From contig MPNW01001779.1 of NCBI GenBank assembly GCA_011800805.1, forward strand, positions 13,700 through 25,666: DNA of 11,967 bases, in the 5' to 3' direction. Shown one piece after another: positions 1 through 7,639 of the stretch (position 1 is its first letter; every line of letters begins with the position of its first letter). Source of the DNA: Hirudo medicinalis (lineage: Eukaryota; Annelida; Clitellata; Hirudinida; Hirudinidae). The translations under genes were made by a program, and so were the position numbers. Under the pieces are notes generated by a model. That model saw only the letters and a program-made list of their open reading frames with translations, was not told the origin of the DNA and did not search any database.

Positions 1-848
1 TGTTATTATTTATTGTTGTTGTTGTTATTATTATTATTACTCCGAACAGAGGCATGAGCATCGCCTGTTAGTCACCATCCTTTGAGTTGTCCTTGACACC
101 AGTTTTTTTATTCTTTGTTTCTTTTTATTCTTTTGTTTCTTTTGTTATTGTTATTATTTATTTTGCATTAATTAATTATAATAGTACTATTATTATTATT
201 ATTATTATTATAAATTTATATTTTATATTATTATTATTATTACAAGAATTAATAATATTATATTGCTAATCCGATATGTTACGAGTGCCAGTACAACAAC
301 AACATAATATCTTTATGAAATAAAATGCATAAAAATTATAAAGGTTGTAATAATAAAAATAATATTAGTTATCATATTAATTATTATTATTAATGTTCTT
401 ATTATGTTAATAATAATAATTATTATTAATACTATATGTGATCAGATTAATAATAATAACAATAATAATTATAATATTCAACACGACGATGATGATGATG
501 ATCACGATCAGGACAGCTTAGTGGTAGCTTGCACGCGCCAAAATTCAAAACTCCTTTTCATGGCCTGCTCACGAGCACCTCTTTTTGGCGGTTTGAAAGA
601 ACAGTTAAGAATAACAACCACTCTACAATTTAAATTATATTTATGCAATAATTATCGTAATGTAATAATTACGTAATAATAATAGTAATAATAATAATAA
701 TAATAATAGTTTTTCGATTAAGAGCAGATTCACTGCGAAATCGTAAAAGGCTTAGAAATGAAATTGATCGCAGACCGTTTATGATAAATCTTCGGTCATC
801 CGTTCATTCATACATCTTCCACCAAATCGTTTGTCACGACGGCAATTT
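1..848. other. Microsatellite-rich A+T-rich flank, no gene seen
   Basis: This stretch holds TTA/TTG repeats (1-41), ATT runs (about 186-248 and 380-430), a GAT run (484-503) and an AAT run (about 674-709). The open frames at 87-269 and 404-676 are translations of these triplets (poly-Ile, poly-Asn, poly-Asp) with no protein character. A more complex block at 510-600 carries TTTGGCGC (reverse strand, 535-542) and TTTGGCGG (584-591), which resemble E2F sites. Confidence 0.7.
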
Positions 849-868
849 TCAATTTACAAATTTTCCAG
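849..868 (+). promoter_or_regulatory. Possible 3' splice site in the receptor 5' UTR
   Basis: A pyrimidine-rich stretch ending TTTTCCAG (861-868) precedes 98 bases of more balanced composition leading to the receptor ATG. It would fit a non-coding 5' exon joined just upstream of the coding exon. A transcription start within this leader is the alternative; no TATA-type element is clearly placed. Confidence 0.25.
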
Positions 869-955
869 TCCGTCCCCCGAGCAATTCCTCTCGCTTCTGA
901 GATACCAACTTAATTCGGTTACCACGACGACGTCGTCGTCGTCATCGCCGTCAGG

Positions 956-976
956 ATGAAGGAAAAATGGAAATGA
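956..976 (+). promoter_or_regulatory. Upstream ORF overlapping the receptor start
   Basis: An ATG at 956 opens a six-codon frame (MKEKWK) whose TGA at 974-976 overlaps the receptor's ATGs at 967 and 973 in another frame; the second overlap has the form ATGA. If the transcript begins upstream, this small ORF could reduce receptor translation or allow reinitiation. The arrangement is seen directly; the effect is inferred. Confidence 0.4.
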
Positions 977-2889
977 ACAACAATTATGTCACTCACACCG
1001 TCGCTTGGATAGCTCTCAATTCCATCTCACGCCGACAAGTGCTTCTGCATGCCTCCATGTCATCGTCGTCGTCGCCGTCACTGACTTCATCCACACCTCT
1101 CTCACCATCAACATCATCACCACCGCCATCATCATCAACATCTACGTCATCATCATCACCCCTGCAATCGTCATCTTCGTCGTCATCCTTCCAGCCGTTT
1201 CAGCCCTATGAGGTAGACCATGCCGATTTCGCAGTGCCCGTCTACGGCTACATTACCCCGGTGTTCGTCATCACAACCATGGCAACCAACTGTCTCGTGT
1301 GCGCCGTCCTGCTGAGGAAGCCGATGCGCTCTTGCACCAACACCGTGCTCACGAGTCTGGCCGTGTCAGACGCCATGACGGGCCTGTGGCCACTACCCTG
1401 TTTCTTGTACTTCTACACCCTGCAGAACCACAGGGACTACCTCCATTACGACTGGTGCTTCGTCTACGTCTGCCTCACGGACTATCTGCCGACGGCTTTC
1501 CATACCGCTTCCATCTGGCTCACGGTCCTTTTAGCGGCCCAGCGGTTCATCCACGTTTGCCACCCCGTGGTAGCCAAGAGACTCTGCACCATAGGCAGGA
1601 CCGTCAAGGCCATTGCGGCTATCTACATAGTGGCCATGACCACCCAGTTTTGTCGACTGATTGATGGCAAATTCGTGCCGGTTTTAGTCCAATCGATGGT
1701 TGATTCTACGAAGAACATCACAGCATGCTCCTACCTCTACCATCCGCTGGTCGAGACTTACATAAACATTTACTTCGGCATATTCTACTGGTTCAGGGTT
1801 CTCTTCGTCCACATCATTCCCTGCCTTGTACTGGTCCTGCTCAATGCTGCCCTCGTCCAAGCCATAACTTCGGCACAACGCCGAAGAAAACTCCTGCTCA
1901 ACAAGCGCCCAACTGTCATTCACATGCAGCAGATGAAGAGTAATAAAGACTTGCCAAGCTCTGATTTGAAGGCAGAGCACAAGGACGAAAAACAGCGCTT
2001 CAACTTGGACAACGTTCGAGATCCTTCAGACAGAAAGAGTAATTCCCCAGTCGATATTCGAGATCCATCGCATCCCGAGATCCTAACGTCCGAGAAAGTA
2101 GCAGATTGCCTCATCAACACAAACAGCCCAACAACTGAAAAATTCGTCCAGCATGAAGACTCATCCATCCCTGCCCCTTTTGCCGAATCAAAGGACAAGA
2201 CAATGTTCTCCAGGTGTCGTCGGCCATCACGTTTGGAAATCGTTTCTTACAGAGAAAAGGAAAATATCTCTGAGCTCTCGACTTTAATGGGGAAGACAGG
2301 AGAACGGAAAGATGTGAAAACCAAGTTGAAGACGAGCAGTTTGGGAAGACACCACGACAGCAACTCGACGACGATGATGTTGGTCGTCGTCGTCTGCTTG
2401 TTCTTGTTGGTGGAACTTCCACTGGCCGTCCTCTTCATCCTCAACTTCGTCGAAAACACCTGGACCTTGGAACTCCTGCCAAAGAATGCCACCAACACGG
2501 CCACTCTTTTCATCAACGCCATCACCATCGTCAGCTACTCCTGCAATTTCTTCGTCTACTGCGCCATGAGCAACCAGTTCAGGCGCAACTTCAAGGCGCT
2601 GTTCGTGCGCCAAAAAGACGAGCGTCAGAACGGATCGACTGACGCTTCGCATCTCCTCTCGAAGATAAACAAGCGCGAAAAATCGAAATTCGGTCTTTCA
2701 AAATCCGCGCTTTTACGTCAGGTCACAACCAACGACGACTCTCTTTATTCACCTTTTGACTCCAGAAGAGGTCAAAGATCATCTGGAAGGTCACTAATTG
2801 GCAGGAGAAAAGAAAAGTTTGACGCCACTACGACCGCCGGTGAATGTCAAATCTTGGAGAACAAGTTCACCGTTGCTGGAGGCGTTTGA
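967..2889 (+). CDS. Sex-peptide/myoinhibitory-peptide receptor-like GPCR, single exon
   Basis: Rhodopsin-class G-protein-coupled receptor of 640 residues, expected in the plasma membrane and to bind a neuropeptide. Seven hydrophobic segments are visible at about residues 92-117, 125-152, 164-196, 212-232, 265-297, 467-493 and 510-533. The DRY region reads QRFIHVCHP (192-200), helix 5 carries FRVLFVHIIPC, and the loop after it QRRRKLL; these match the arthropod sex-peptide/MIP receptor family as I know it. C164 and C254 would form the usual extracellular disulfide; NIT (250) is a possible glycosylation site. The NPxxY site is CNFFVY. Two oddities: residues 30-77 are almost all Ser/Thr/Pro, and loop 3 (about 302-466) is roughly 165 residues, far longer than in the fly receptor as I recall it. 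The start at 967 is the first in-frame ATG after a stop at 898; 973 and 1057 are alternatives. No intron interrupts the coding region. Family assignment is strong; the exact ligand is inferred. Confidence 0.92.
   Translation: MEMNNNYVTHTVAWIALNSISRRQVLLHASMSSSSSPSLTSSTPLSPSTSSPPPSSSTSTSSSSPLQSSSSSSSFQPFQPYEVDHADFAVPVYGYITPVFVITTMATNCLVCAVLLRKPMRSCTNTVLTSLAVSDAMTGLWPLPCFLYFYTLQNHRDYLHYDWCFVYVCLTDYLPTAFHTASIWLTVLLAAQRFIHVCHPVVAKRLCTIGRTVKAIAAIYIVAMTTQFCRLIDGKFVPVLVQSMVDSTKNITACSYLYHPLVETYINIYFGIFYWFRVLFVHIIPCLVLVLLNAALVQAITSAQRRRKLLLNKRPTVIHMQQMKSNKDLPSSDLKAEHKDEKQRFNLDNVRDPSDRKSNSPVDIRDPSHPEILTSEKVADCLINTNSPTTEKFVQHEDSSIPAPFAESKDKTMFSRCRRPSRLEIVSYREKENISELSTLMGKTGERKDVKTKLKTSSLGRHHDSNSTTMMLVVVVCLFLLVELPLAVLFILNFVENTWTLELLPKNATNTATLFINAITIVSYSCNFFVYCAMSNQFRRNFKALFVRQKDERQNGSTDASHLLSKINKREKSKFGLSKSALLRQVTTNDDSLYSPFDSRRGQRSSGRSLIGRRKEKFDATTTAGECQILENKFTVAGGV
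1058..1197 (+). repeat. TCA/TCG trinucleotide tract inside the receptor
   Basis: Imperfect TCA/TCG/ACA triplets code the Ser/Thr/Pro-rich extracellular N-terminus of the receptor. The same triplet motif (or its complement) recurs non-coding elsewhere in the window, so this looks like microsatellite growth inside a coding exon. Confidence 0.8.
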
Positions 2890-3029
2890 CCCTTTGAAAA
2901 GAGGTCACATAACTTGACCTAAATGTACCTTCGTGAACTATTGAACTATTGAACTACACCCGAGCTGGAATGTCATGACGGCGACAAGAACGAGTGGTAG
3001 ACTTAAAACTTCAACGTTCTTCTCAAATC

Positions 3030-3140
3030 TTTTTTGGTAAATTTGTGAGTTCCCTTGTTAGTCACAGAAACTCATGCGAGCGGTTAGAATTTGAACTCCT
3101 GACGGTAACTTTAACCACTCGGCTACCGACGCCCATCTTC
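3030..3140 (-). mobile_element. tRNA-derived SINE-like element
   Basis: Read on the minus strand, the segment begins GGGCGTCGGTAGCCGAGTGG and contains an RNA polymerase III A box, TAGCCGAGTGG (3125-3115), and a B box, GTTCAAATTC (3096-3087). The spacing between them is only 18 bases, shorter than in a true tRNA, and no cloverleaf with an anticodon arm can be drawn. This points to a tRNA-derived SINE or decayed tRNA pseudogene. The 3' boundary is uncertain; an A-rich run near 3030 may be its tail. I see no clear target-site duplication. Confidence 0.6.
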
Positions 3141-3347
3141 TTTGTGAATTTAATAGTAGACAATATGGTGACATTGTAATGTCAAGACAATGCAATAATG
3201 TAATACAACGTCAGTGACGTTGCTTAGACGTTGTGACATCGTGTCAAGTTTTTGGAGATTTGGATCGCTGTGAGATGTTCACGAGGTAGACATGTTACAG
3301 TTCATTTCAGGTTGAAACTTTTTTTGTTTTCAGATAAAACTTGAAAT

Positions 3348-3353
3348 AATAAA
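3348..3353 (+). terminator. Polyadenylation signal of the receptor gene
   Basis: AATAAA lies 459 bases after the receptor stop and is followed within about 20 bases by a GT-rich stretch (TTATTTGTTATTGCATTG), the usual downstream element. The implied 3' UTR contains the antisense SINE-like insertion at about 3030-3140. Confidence 0.5.
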
Positions 3354-3380
3354 GGAGAAGTTATTTGTTATTGCATTGTT

Positions 3381-3416
3381 GTCGTTATTATTATTATTAT
3401 TATTATTATTATTGTA
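3381..3416. repeat. ATT microsatellite
   Basis: About eleven ATT triplets just beyond the receptor poly(A) signal. Confidence 0.85.
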
Positions 3417-3770
3417 TTATTAAGTGACGTAAAATATGCAATATTGTAATCCATCAGTTAGTTATTACGCAATATTTCAAATTACACATTTAACATAAAA
3501 ATTAATTAACCAACGTCAAACCAAATTATTTACTAATTAATAAAAATTGCAATAACATTACAAATGTATAACACGAATCATGTTATTATATCATAAATAT
3601 TATAATATATTAATTATAAATTCGACAATGAAATAGCTAATTACTAGTTTCCATTTTCTGCGCAAATTGTTTACGTAACTGGATAAATTACACCCCAGGG
3701 AGGGCATGTTGTCAGCATTCATCTTCATCAATTAAGTGCTCCAAGAATGCAGCTCAAATTTTTTCCTCAC
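3417..3770. other. A+T-rich intergenic spacer, nothing recognised
   Basis: No open frame, splice-bounded exon or RNA box is visible. The only more complex piece is about 3685-3765. Confidence 0.5.
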
Positions 3771-4222
3771 CCAACGTATTAATTAACTGAATAATTCGTT
3801 ATCCAACTTATTAATTAACTGAGTAATTCGTTATCCAACTTATTAATTAACTGAGTAATTCGTTATCCAACTTATTAATTAACTGAGTAATTCGTTATCC
3901 AACTTATTAATTAACTGAGTAATTCGTTATCCAACGTATTAATTAACTGAGTAATTCGTTATCCAACGTATTAATTAACTGAATAATGCATTGTTCAACT
4001 TATTAATTAACTGAGTAATTCATTATTCAATTTATTAATTATTACTTATTTATTTAATTATAAAAATTTATATATTATATTTATTAATTAAATACTAATT
4101 CAGTTAATGAATAAGTTTAATGGATTGGAATTAATTAATTATTTATTTATTCAGCTTATTAATTAAATGAGTAATTCGTTATTCAACTCATTAATTAACT
4201 GATTAACTCATTATTCAACTTA
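3771..4222. repeat. 32-bp minisatellite with diverged tail
   Basis: The unit is CCAACTTATTAATTAACTGA followed by GTAATTCGTTAT (32 bp). Near-identical copies begin at 3771, 3803, 3835, 3867, 3899, 3931 and 3963, followed by worn copies to about 4045. Further degenerate pieces, one apparently inverted (ATTCAGTTAATGAATAAGTT), continue to about 4222. Each unit contains the palindrome TTAATTAA. Confidence 0.9.
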
Positions 4223-4435
4223 ACAATTTCTTTTTTTGAATTTAAATTATAATTTATTTAAGTCGGGAATTTGTGGATTCTGATTTTAATGAAATCAAAT
4301 GTTTTTTTGCTATTTTCCAGGATTTTGACAAATCTAGACAGAATATCGAAGTAGAATGTTGAATGAATAAATAGTGATTTTTATGAAGGAATAATTCCAT
4401 TTTTATTGAACTGCACTGACTTAAGTTTATATGAA

Positions 4436-4555
4436 TCAAATATTTATAATAATTCAATTTCAAATATTTATAATAATTCAATTTCAAATATTTATAATAA
4501 TTCAATTTCAAATATTTATAATAATTCAATTGCAGATATTTATATTAATTCAAAT
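4436..4555. repeat. 24-bp tandem repeat
   Basis: The unit TCAAATATTTATAATAATTC plus AATT begins at 4436, 4460, 4484 and 4508, with a diverged fifth copy at 4532. The period is divisible by three, so both strands give long open frames with eight-residue repeats (NIYNNSIS on plus). These are products of the repeat, not genes. Confidence 0.88.
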
Positions 4556-4732
4556 TCAAATTACCAATTACGTTATATGAAAAGTGGGGGAAAAATCCAA
4601 AGCCCACTAGAGCAGCACACCAACAACGTCAATAATAATCATTGAAATAATGAAAAACCTGACCAGCGTTAACATAATTATAACATATTTATTAATGGAA
4701 CTAATGTAAATAATTAATAATAATATTATTAT

Positions 4733-4738
4733 TTTATT
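4733..4738 (-). terminator. Polyadenylation signal of the poly-Asp gene
   Basis: AATAAA on the minus strand, 20 bases past the TGA at 4758-4760, implying a 3' UTR of only about 40 bases. Confidence 0.5.
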
Positions 4739-4757
4739 TGATGTGATCAATAACTCG

Positions 4758-4909
4758 TCACTTCACAAACATCCTGAGCAGAGTCTCAAATTTATTGGAA
4801 GGATCCAAAATCCTTTCAAAGGCATTTTCCTCCTCAACCGAAAGTTGAGTTGATGAAGTCTTAACGGATGGCAACAACTGACGATGCAAACTTGTGCTGG
4901 AAGAAGCTG
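4758..4909 (-). CDS. Terminal exon of the poly-Asp gene
   Basis: 152 bp: two bases completing a split codon plus 50 codons including TGA. The acceptor is a tandem NAGNAG (CTTCAGCAG), so splicing may begin at 4909 or 4906; both keep the frame and differ by one alanine. The tail is rich in charged and hydrophobic residues, with SVEEENAFERIL and LLRMFVK likely helical. It is the most protein-like part of the gene. Confidence 0.65.
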
Positions 4910-5391
4910 CTGAAGATTGCGGAGAGAAAATCGAAAAGAAATTCAGAATTAAGTTAAATATTTAATAAATTATATAATAAAATATTGCGTTTATTCCGCT
5001 ACAATTTCTCAAGTGTCTGCAGATTAAAAAATAAATAAAAACAAAGAAATGTTATTTATTTATTTAATTAAGATAAAACATTTAAAAATAATAGGAGTTA
5101 CATAAAAAATGACGAAAAAGTAGTTTAAAAAATAAATAAATACAAACAAATAAAAAAGACATGACTGCGACCCCACACAGTGCTGACTTCAACTTGTGAA
5201 GACACATTACCTGAGTGCTTCTTTGTAAGATCAACTGCTTTCAAGTCACTTCCGCCGTCACCATCACCGTCATCGTCATCATCATTATAAATATCATCAT
5301 CACCGTCATCGTCATCATCATTATCGTCATCATCATCATCACCGTCATCGTCGTCATCATCATCAGGAGCCGTTCGGGCACTCAATTCCAT
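4758..5391 (-). CDS. Poly-aspartate protein, two-exon gene (possibly 5'-incomplete)
   Basis: Unrecognised protein of about 110 residues built from exon 5211-5391 and exon 4758-4909. Exon 1 starts with ATG at 5391 (MELSARTAP), runs through about 35 residues that are mostly Asp, then SDLKAVDLTKKHS, and ends at the donor CACTCAG|GTAATG in phase 1. Exon 2 follows the acceptor CTCTCCGCAATCTTCAG, also phase 1, and reads LHRQLLPSVKTSSTQ, then SVEEENAFERILDPSNKFET, LLRMFVK and TGA. AATAAA lies 20 bases after the stop. Phase match, good splice signals, balanced amino-acid use in the tail and the close poly(A) signal all support a real gene. A stop lies three codons upstream of the ATG, so either this is the first coding exon or an acceptor inside it joins an earlier exon (candidate at 5759-5814). 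The acidic stretch suggests binding of basic proteins or metal ions, but no function is assigned. Confidence 0.6.
5262..5372 (-). repeat. Coding GAT/GAC tract
   Basis: Mixed GAT/GAC/GGT triplets on the minus strand code the poly-Asp region of the gene at 4758-5391. Interruptions by Gly, Asn, Ile and Tyr codons show it is not a pure microsatellite. Confidence 0.8.
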
Positions 5392-5465
5392 CGTCAGTCA
5401 TGCAAAACAAACCCTACCGGCAAATTGTTCCCGAGCACAGAAATACATGGAGAACTTTTCCTCGG

Positions 5466-5473
5466 TCACGTGA
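5466..5473 (-). promoter_or_regulatory. Palindromic E-box TCACGTGA upstream of the poly-Asp gene
   Basis: TCACGTGA, the bHLH-zip (USF/MITF/TFEB type) palindrome, lies 75 bases upstream of the ATG at 5391 in a locally G+C-richer stretch (5400-5530). Its position fits a proximal promoter element if 5391 is the true start. An eight-base motif alone is weak evidence. Confidence 0.3.
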
Positions 5474-5535
5474 TGTCTTGTCCATCTGATGTCATCAGGC
5501 CGCGAGTGAATTGCCGGTGGGCGCCAATTGAAGAG

Positions 5536-5742
5536 CATCATCATGAGGATGACAATGACGACGACGATGACGATGATGATGTTGTTGATGATGACGATGA
5601 CGACGATGATGATGTTGTTGATGATGACGATGACGATGACGAAGACGACGATGATGATGATGATGACGACGACGACGACGACGATGATGATGATGACAGG
5701 AACTACAACGATCGATGATGATGATGATGATGATGATGACGA
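5536..5742. repeat. Long GAT/GAC imperfect trinucleotide tract
   Basis: About 200 bases of GAT/GAC triplets on the plus strand, with internal duplications containing GATGTTGTTGATGATGACGA. Every frame is open, giving poly-Asp, poly-Met/Thr or poly-Ile/Val; none is credible. It lies upstream of the poly-Asp gene in the opposite triplet orientation, so the two tracts are inverted and could pair over about 100 bases. Confidence 0.85.
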
Positions 5743-5758
5743 CGTCATAGGCCCACAC

Positions 5759-5814
5759 CACTCCTCAGCCTCTTGATTCTCGTAATTTTTCCAACTTTCC
5801 AAACCGACGAGGAT
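5759..5814 (-). CDS. Candidate upstream exon of the poly-Asp gene
   Basis: On the minus strand a good pyrimidine tract ends TTCTTTTCCTTCAACGAG, followed by 18 codons reading ILVGLESWKNYENQEAEE, then TG and a weak donor GTGTGG. The two spare bases would join an acceptor at 5381 (GAATTGAG|T), giving Cys and then ARTAP of the Asp-rich exon in frame. Against it: both the donor and the second acceptor are weak, and the plus strand is also open here (5773-6003). Confidence 0.25.
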
Positions 5815-5976
5815 CTCGTTGAAGGAAAAGAATTATTTGATTCCAATTTCCGGGTCGTCGTCTCAAGTCCCATTGACGATGCAAAATTGAGGATGAAAGG
5901 ACTTTTTCTGACGCTTGGCGGCATTTACTCTTCTGGGATTCTTTGGATATTCAGCATTGATAAATTAATTACTAAC

Positions 5977-6058
5977 GTCTGCAGATTAAAAAATCATATT
6001 TAATATCTGTATTTTATTATATTTATTACGCAATATCTGTTTATTATTAAGTTTATTA
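5977..6058. repeat. Dispersed repeat with 30-bp double unit
   Basis: GTCTGCAGATTAAAAAAT at 5977-5994 is an exact 18-base copy of 5015-5032. Right after it come two 30-bp units built on AATATCTGTTTATTATTA (5999 and 6029). The same 30-bp unit occurs twice in tandem at 6837 and 6867. This is a small dispersed family, perhaps part of a MITE. Confidence 0.5.
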
Positions 6059-6321
6059 TTTAATTTAGATATTAATATAGATATGTAATGTAGATATTAC
6101 ATAATAATGAATATATATTATTATATTTATTAATAACTGTATATTTTATTATAATATCTAATATGATAATTTTTATTTATTAATTTAATTTAAATTTATT
6201 AATTTTATTAAAAAATAACCATATTCATCATAATTCTGATTTTGGAGGAGTAAAATGTGCGGCAGTTTAAGTCGATAAACTATTGCCTCGCAAAAAAGTT
6301 AAAATGTGTTATAATGTTCTG
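6059..6321. other. A+T-rich spacer, nothing recognised
   Basis: Almost pure A+T to about 6230, then a slightly more complex piece (6235-6310) with no open frame or splice-bounded exon. Confidence 0.5.
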
Positions 6322-6389
6322 CTCACTCACTCACTCACTCACTCACTCACTCACTCACTCACTCACTCACTCACTCACTCACTCACTCA
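6322..6389. repeat. (CTCA)17 tetranucleotide microsatellite
   Basis: Seventeen perfect CTCA units without interruption, the only tetranucleotide array in the window and probably highly length-variable. Confidence 0.95.
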
Positions 6390-7485
6390 ATTACTATCCA
6401 ATAAAAACCTGATGGTCTAGCTAATTATACAGGGAAATTGTCTCTCAAGGAAGTCTTTGTTGTTGCCCTGCAAGCGTTATTTGTCATCGTCCGATTATAA
6501 TTATTATTATTATTATTATTATTATTATCATCATCATGATAATTTATATTGATCAGGAGAAATATTGCTAAGGAATTGATAAATATTTTATAAACAATAA
6601 TAATATAATTATTATGAATTATGTAGGGATGCGTAAACAATTTATTTAATTATTTATTTATTTAAAGATGATTTTTTGTGGTGAAATAGAATAAAAATAT
6701 AAATTATCCAACAAAACAATTTGTCAACCTTTTCGGTCAAAAAACAACATTATGCCTCCATTATTGTTGCGAGTGACAAATTCTTTTGGCAGACGAATTC
6801 ATTCCGACACTTTCATTCAAATAACTCGTCTTACAACGTAATATCTGTTTATTATTATATTTATTACGTAATATCTGCTTGTTATTATATATTTTTATTT
6901 TTATATTTTTCTCTAATTTTAAACCACAGTAACTCTTGAAATGTTTGTTTTTTAAATTGCATCAACAAGTTAACGATCTTTAATATTCAATTTACAAATT
7001 TCAATAATAAATTATTGTATTATTATTATTATTATTAAGCTAAATAAACATTCATCGCGAACATATTGATCGCCTCTCGTTGTAAGTTCAATTTATTGAT
7101 TAGCAAAAAAAAGTGAATTTCAATTTAATTTCTTAGAATTGTTTATTTGGAATGAGTAGAAAAATGTTAATTTGTGGATTTATGGATTTTTAGGTCACCA
7201 TTCATTACTAATAATTATGGATAATTACTAATAATTATGGATAATTACTAATGATTATTAATGATTATGGATTCGCGCACCTGTGAGGTGCACATCAAAA
7301 AACATTCTGAGCCTTTAAAATAGCATTTGTGCACCTAATAAATGCTAAAGCAAACAAAAATTACTGGGAATTATTTTTAGAAACCTATTTTCACGACATC
7401 ATCACTTTTGCCAAATAACAAGAAAACAAGAGATTTTTTTATGAAAATCTCCGAAAATAAGTGCAGCAACCTTCCAAAATAAATA
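6390..7485. other. Intergenic spacer with short repeats, no gene seen
   Basis: Contains an ATT/CAT run (6496-6538), the second pair of 30-bp dispersed units (6837-6896), an ATT run (7015-7037) and a 20-bp repeat ATAATTATGGATAATTACTA (about 7211-7255). GCACCT-GTG-AGGTGC (7277-7291) is a short hairpin. The frames at 6425-6640 (-) and 6721-6939 (+) have no recognisable protein character. Part of this stretch may be the 3' UTR of the membrane collagen gene: a minus-strand AATAAA occurs at 7147-7142. Confidence 0.5.
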
Positions 7486-7566
7486 GCATCATCGTCATCA
7501 TCATCATCATCATCATCATCATCACCATCGTCATCACCACCATCATCATCATCGTCGTCGTCGTCA
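7486..7566. repeat. CAT/CGT trinucleotide tract
   Basis: Imperfect TCA/TCG triplets, probably within the 3' UTR of the minus-strand gene that ends at 7640. Confidence 0.85.
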
Positions 7567-7639
7567 ACAATAACACTAACAGTAACAATGAGTCACATCG
7601 AGAATCGAGACATCGCTAACAGTAACTGTCAATCACTCT

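Noticed and set aside
87..269. 60-codon hydrophobic plus-strand frame
   Set aside because: Poly-Ile/Leu translation of ATT repeats in A+T-rich sequence.
1299..2652. Other frames overlapping the receptor gene on both strands
   Set aside because: Shadows of the receptor's coding frame; biased, with no motifs.
3050..3140. Functional tRNA gene
   Set aside because: The A and B boxes are too close together and no anticodon arm or paired acceptor stem can be drawn.
4254..4645. Repetitive frames on both strands (NIYNNSIS and NYYKYLKL)
   Set aside because: Product of the 24-bp repeat; no protein character outside the array except the weak exon signals listed as a finding.
5215..5802. Plus and minus frames of 82-167 codons with poly-Asp, poly-Val/Ile or poly-Met/Thr
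   Set aside because: All arise from the GAY tract, which is open in every frame. WCGP in the minus frame looks like a thioredoxin motif but has no fold around it.
5773..6003. Plus-strand 76-codon frame (FQTDEDLVEGKELFDSNF...)
   Set aside because: It looks protein-like, but the minus strand is open as well, there is no plausible ATG context or downstream exon, and it runs into A+T-rich sequence. A minus-strand 59-codon frame here (MPPSVRKSP...) was set aside for the same reason.
6322..6389. Telomere-like or CRISPR-like array
   Set aside because: It is a perfect CTCA microsatellite without spacers; none of the other arrays has unique spacers either.
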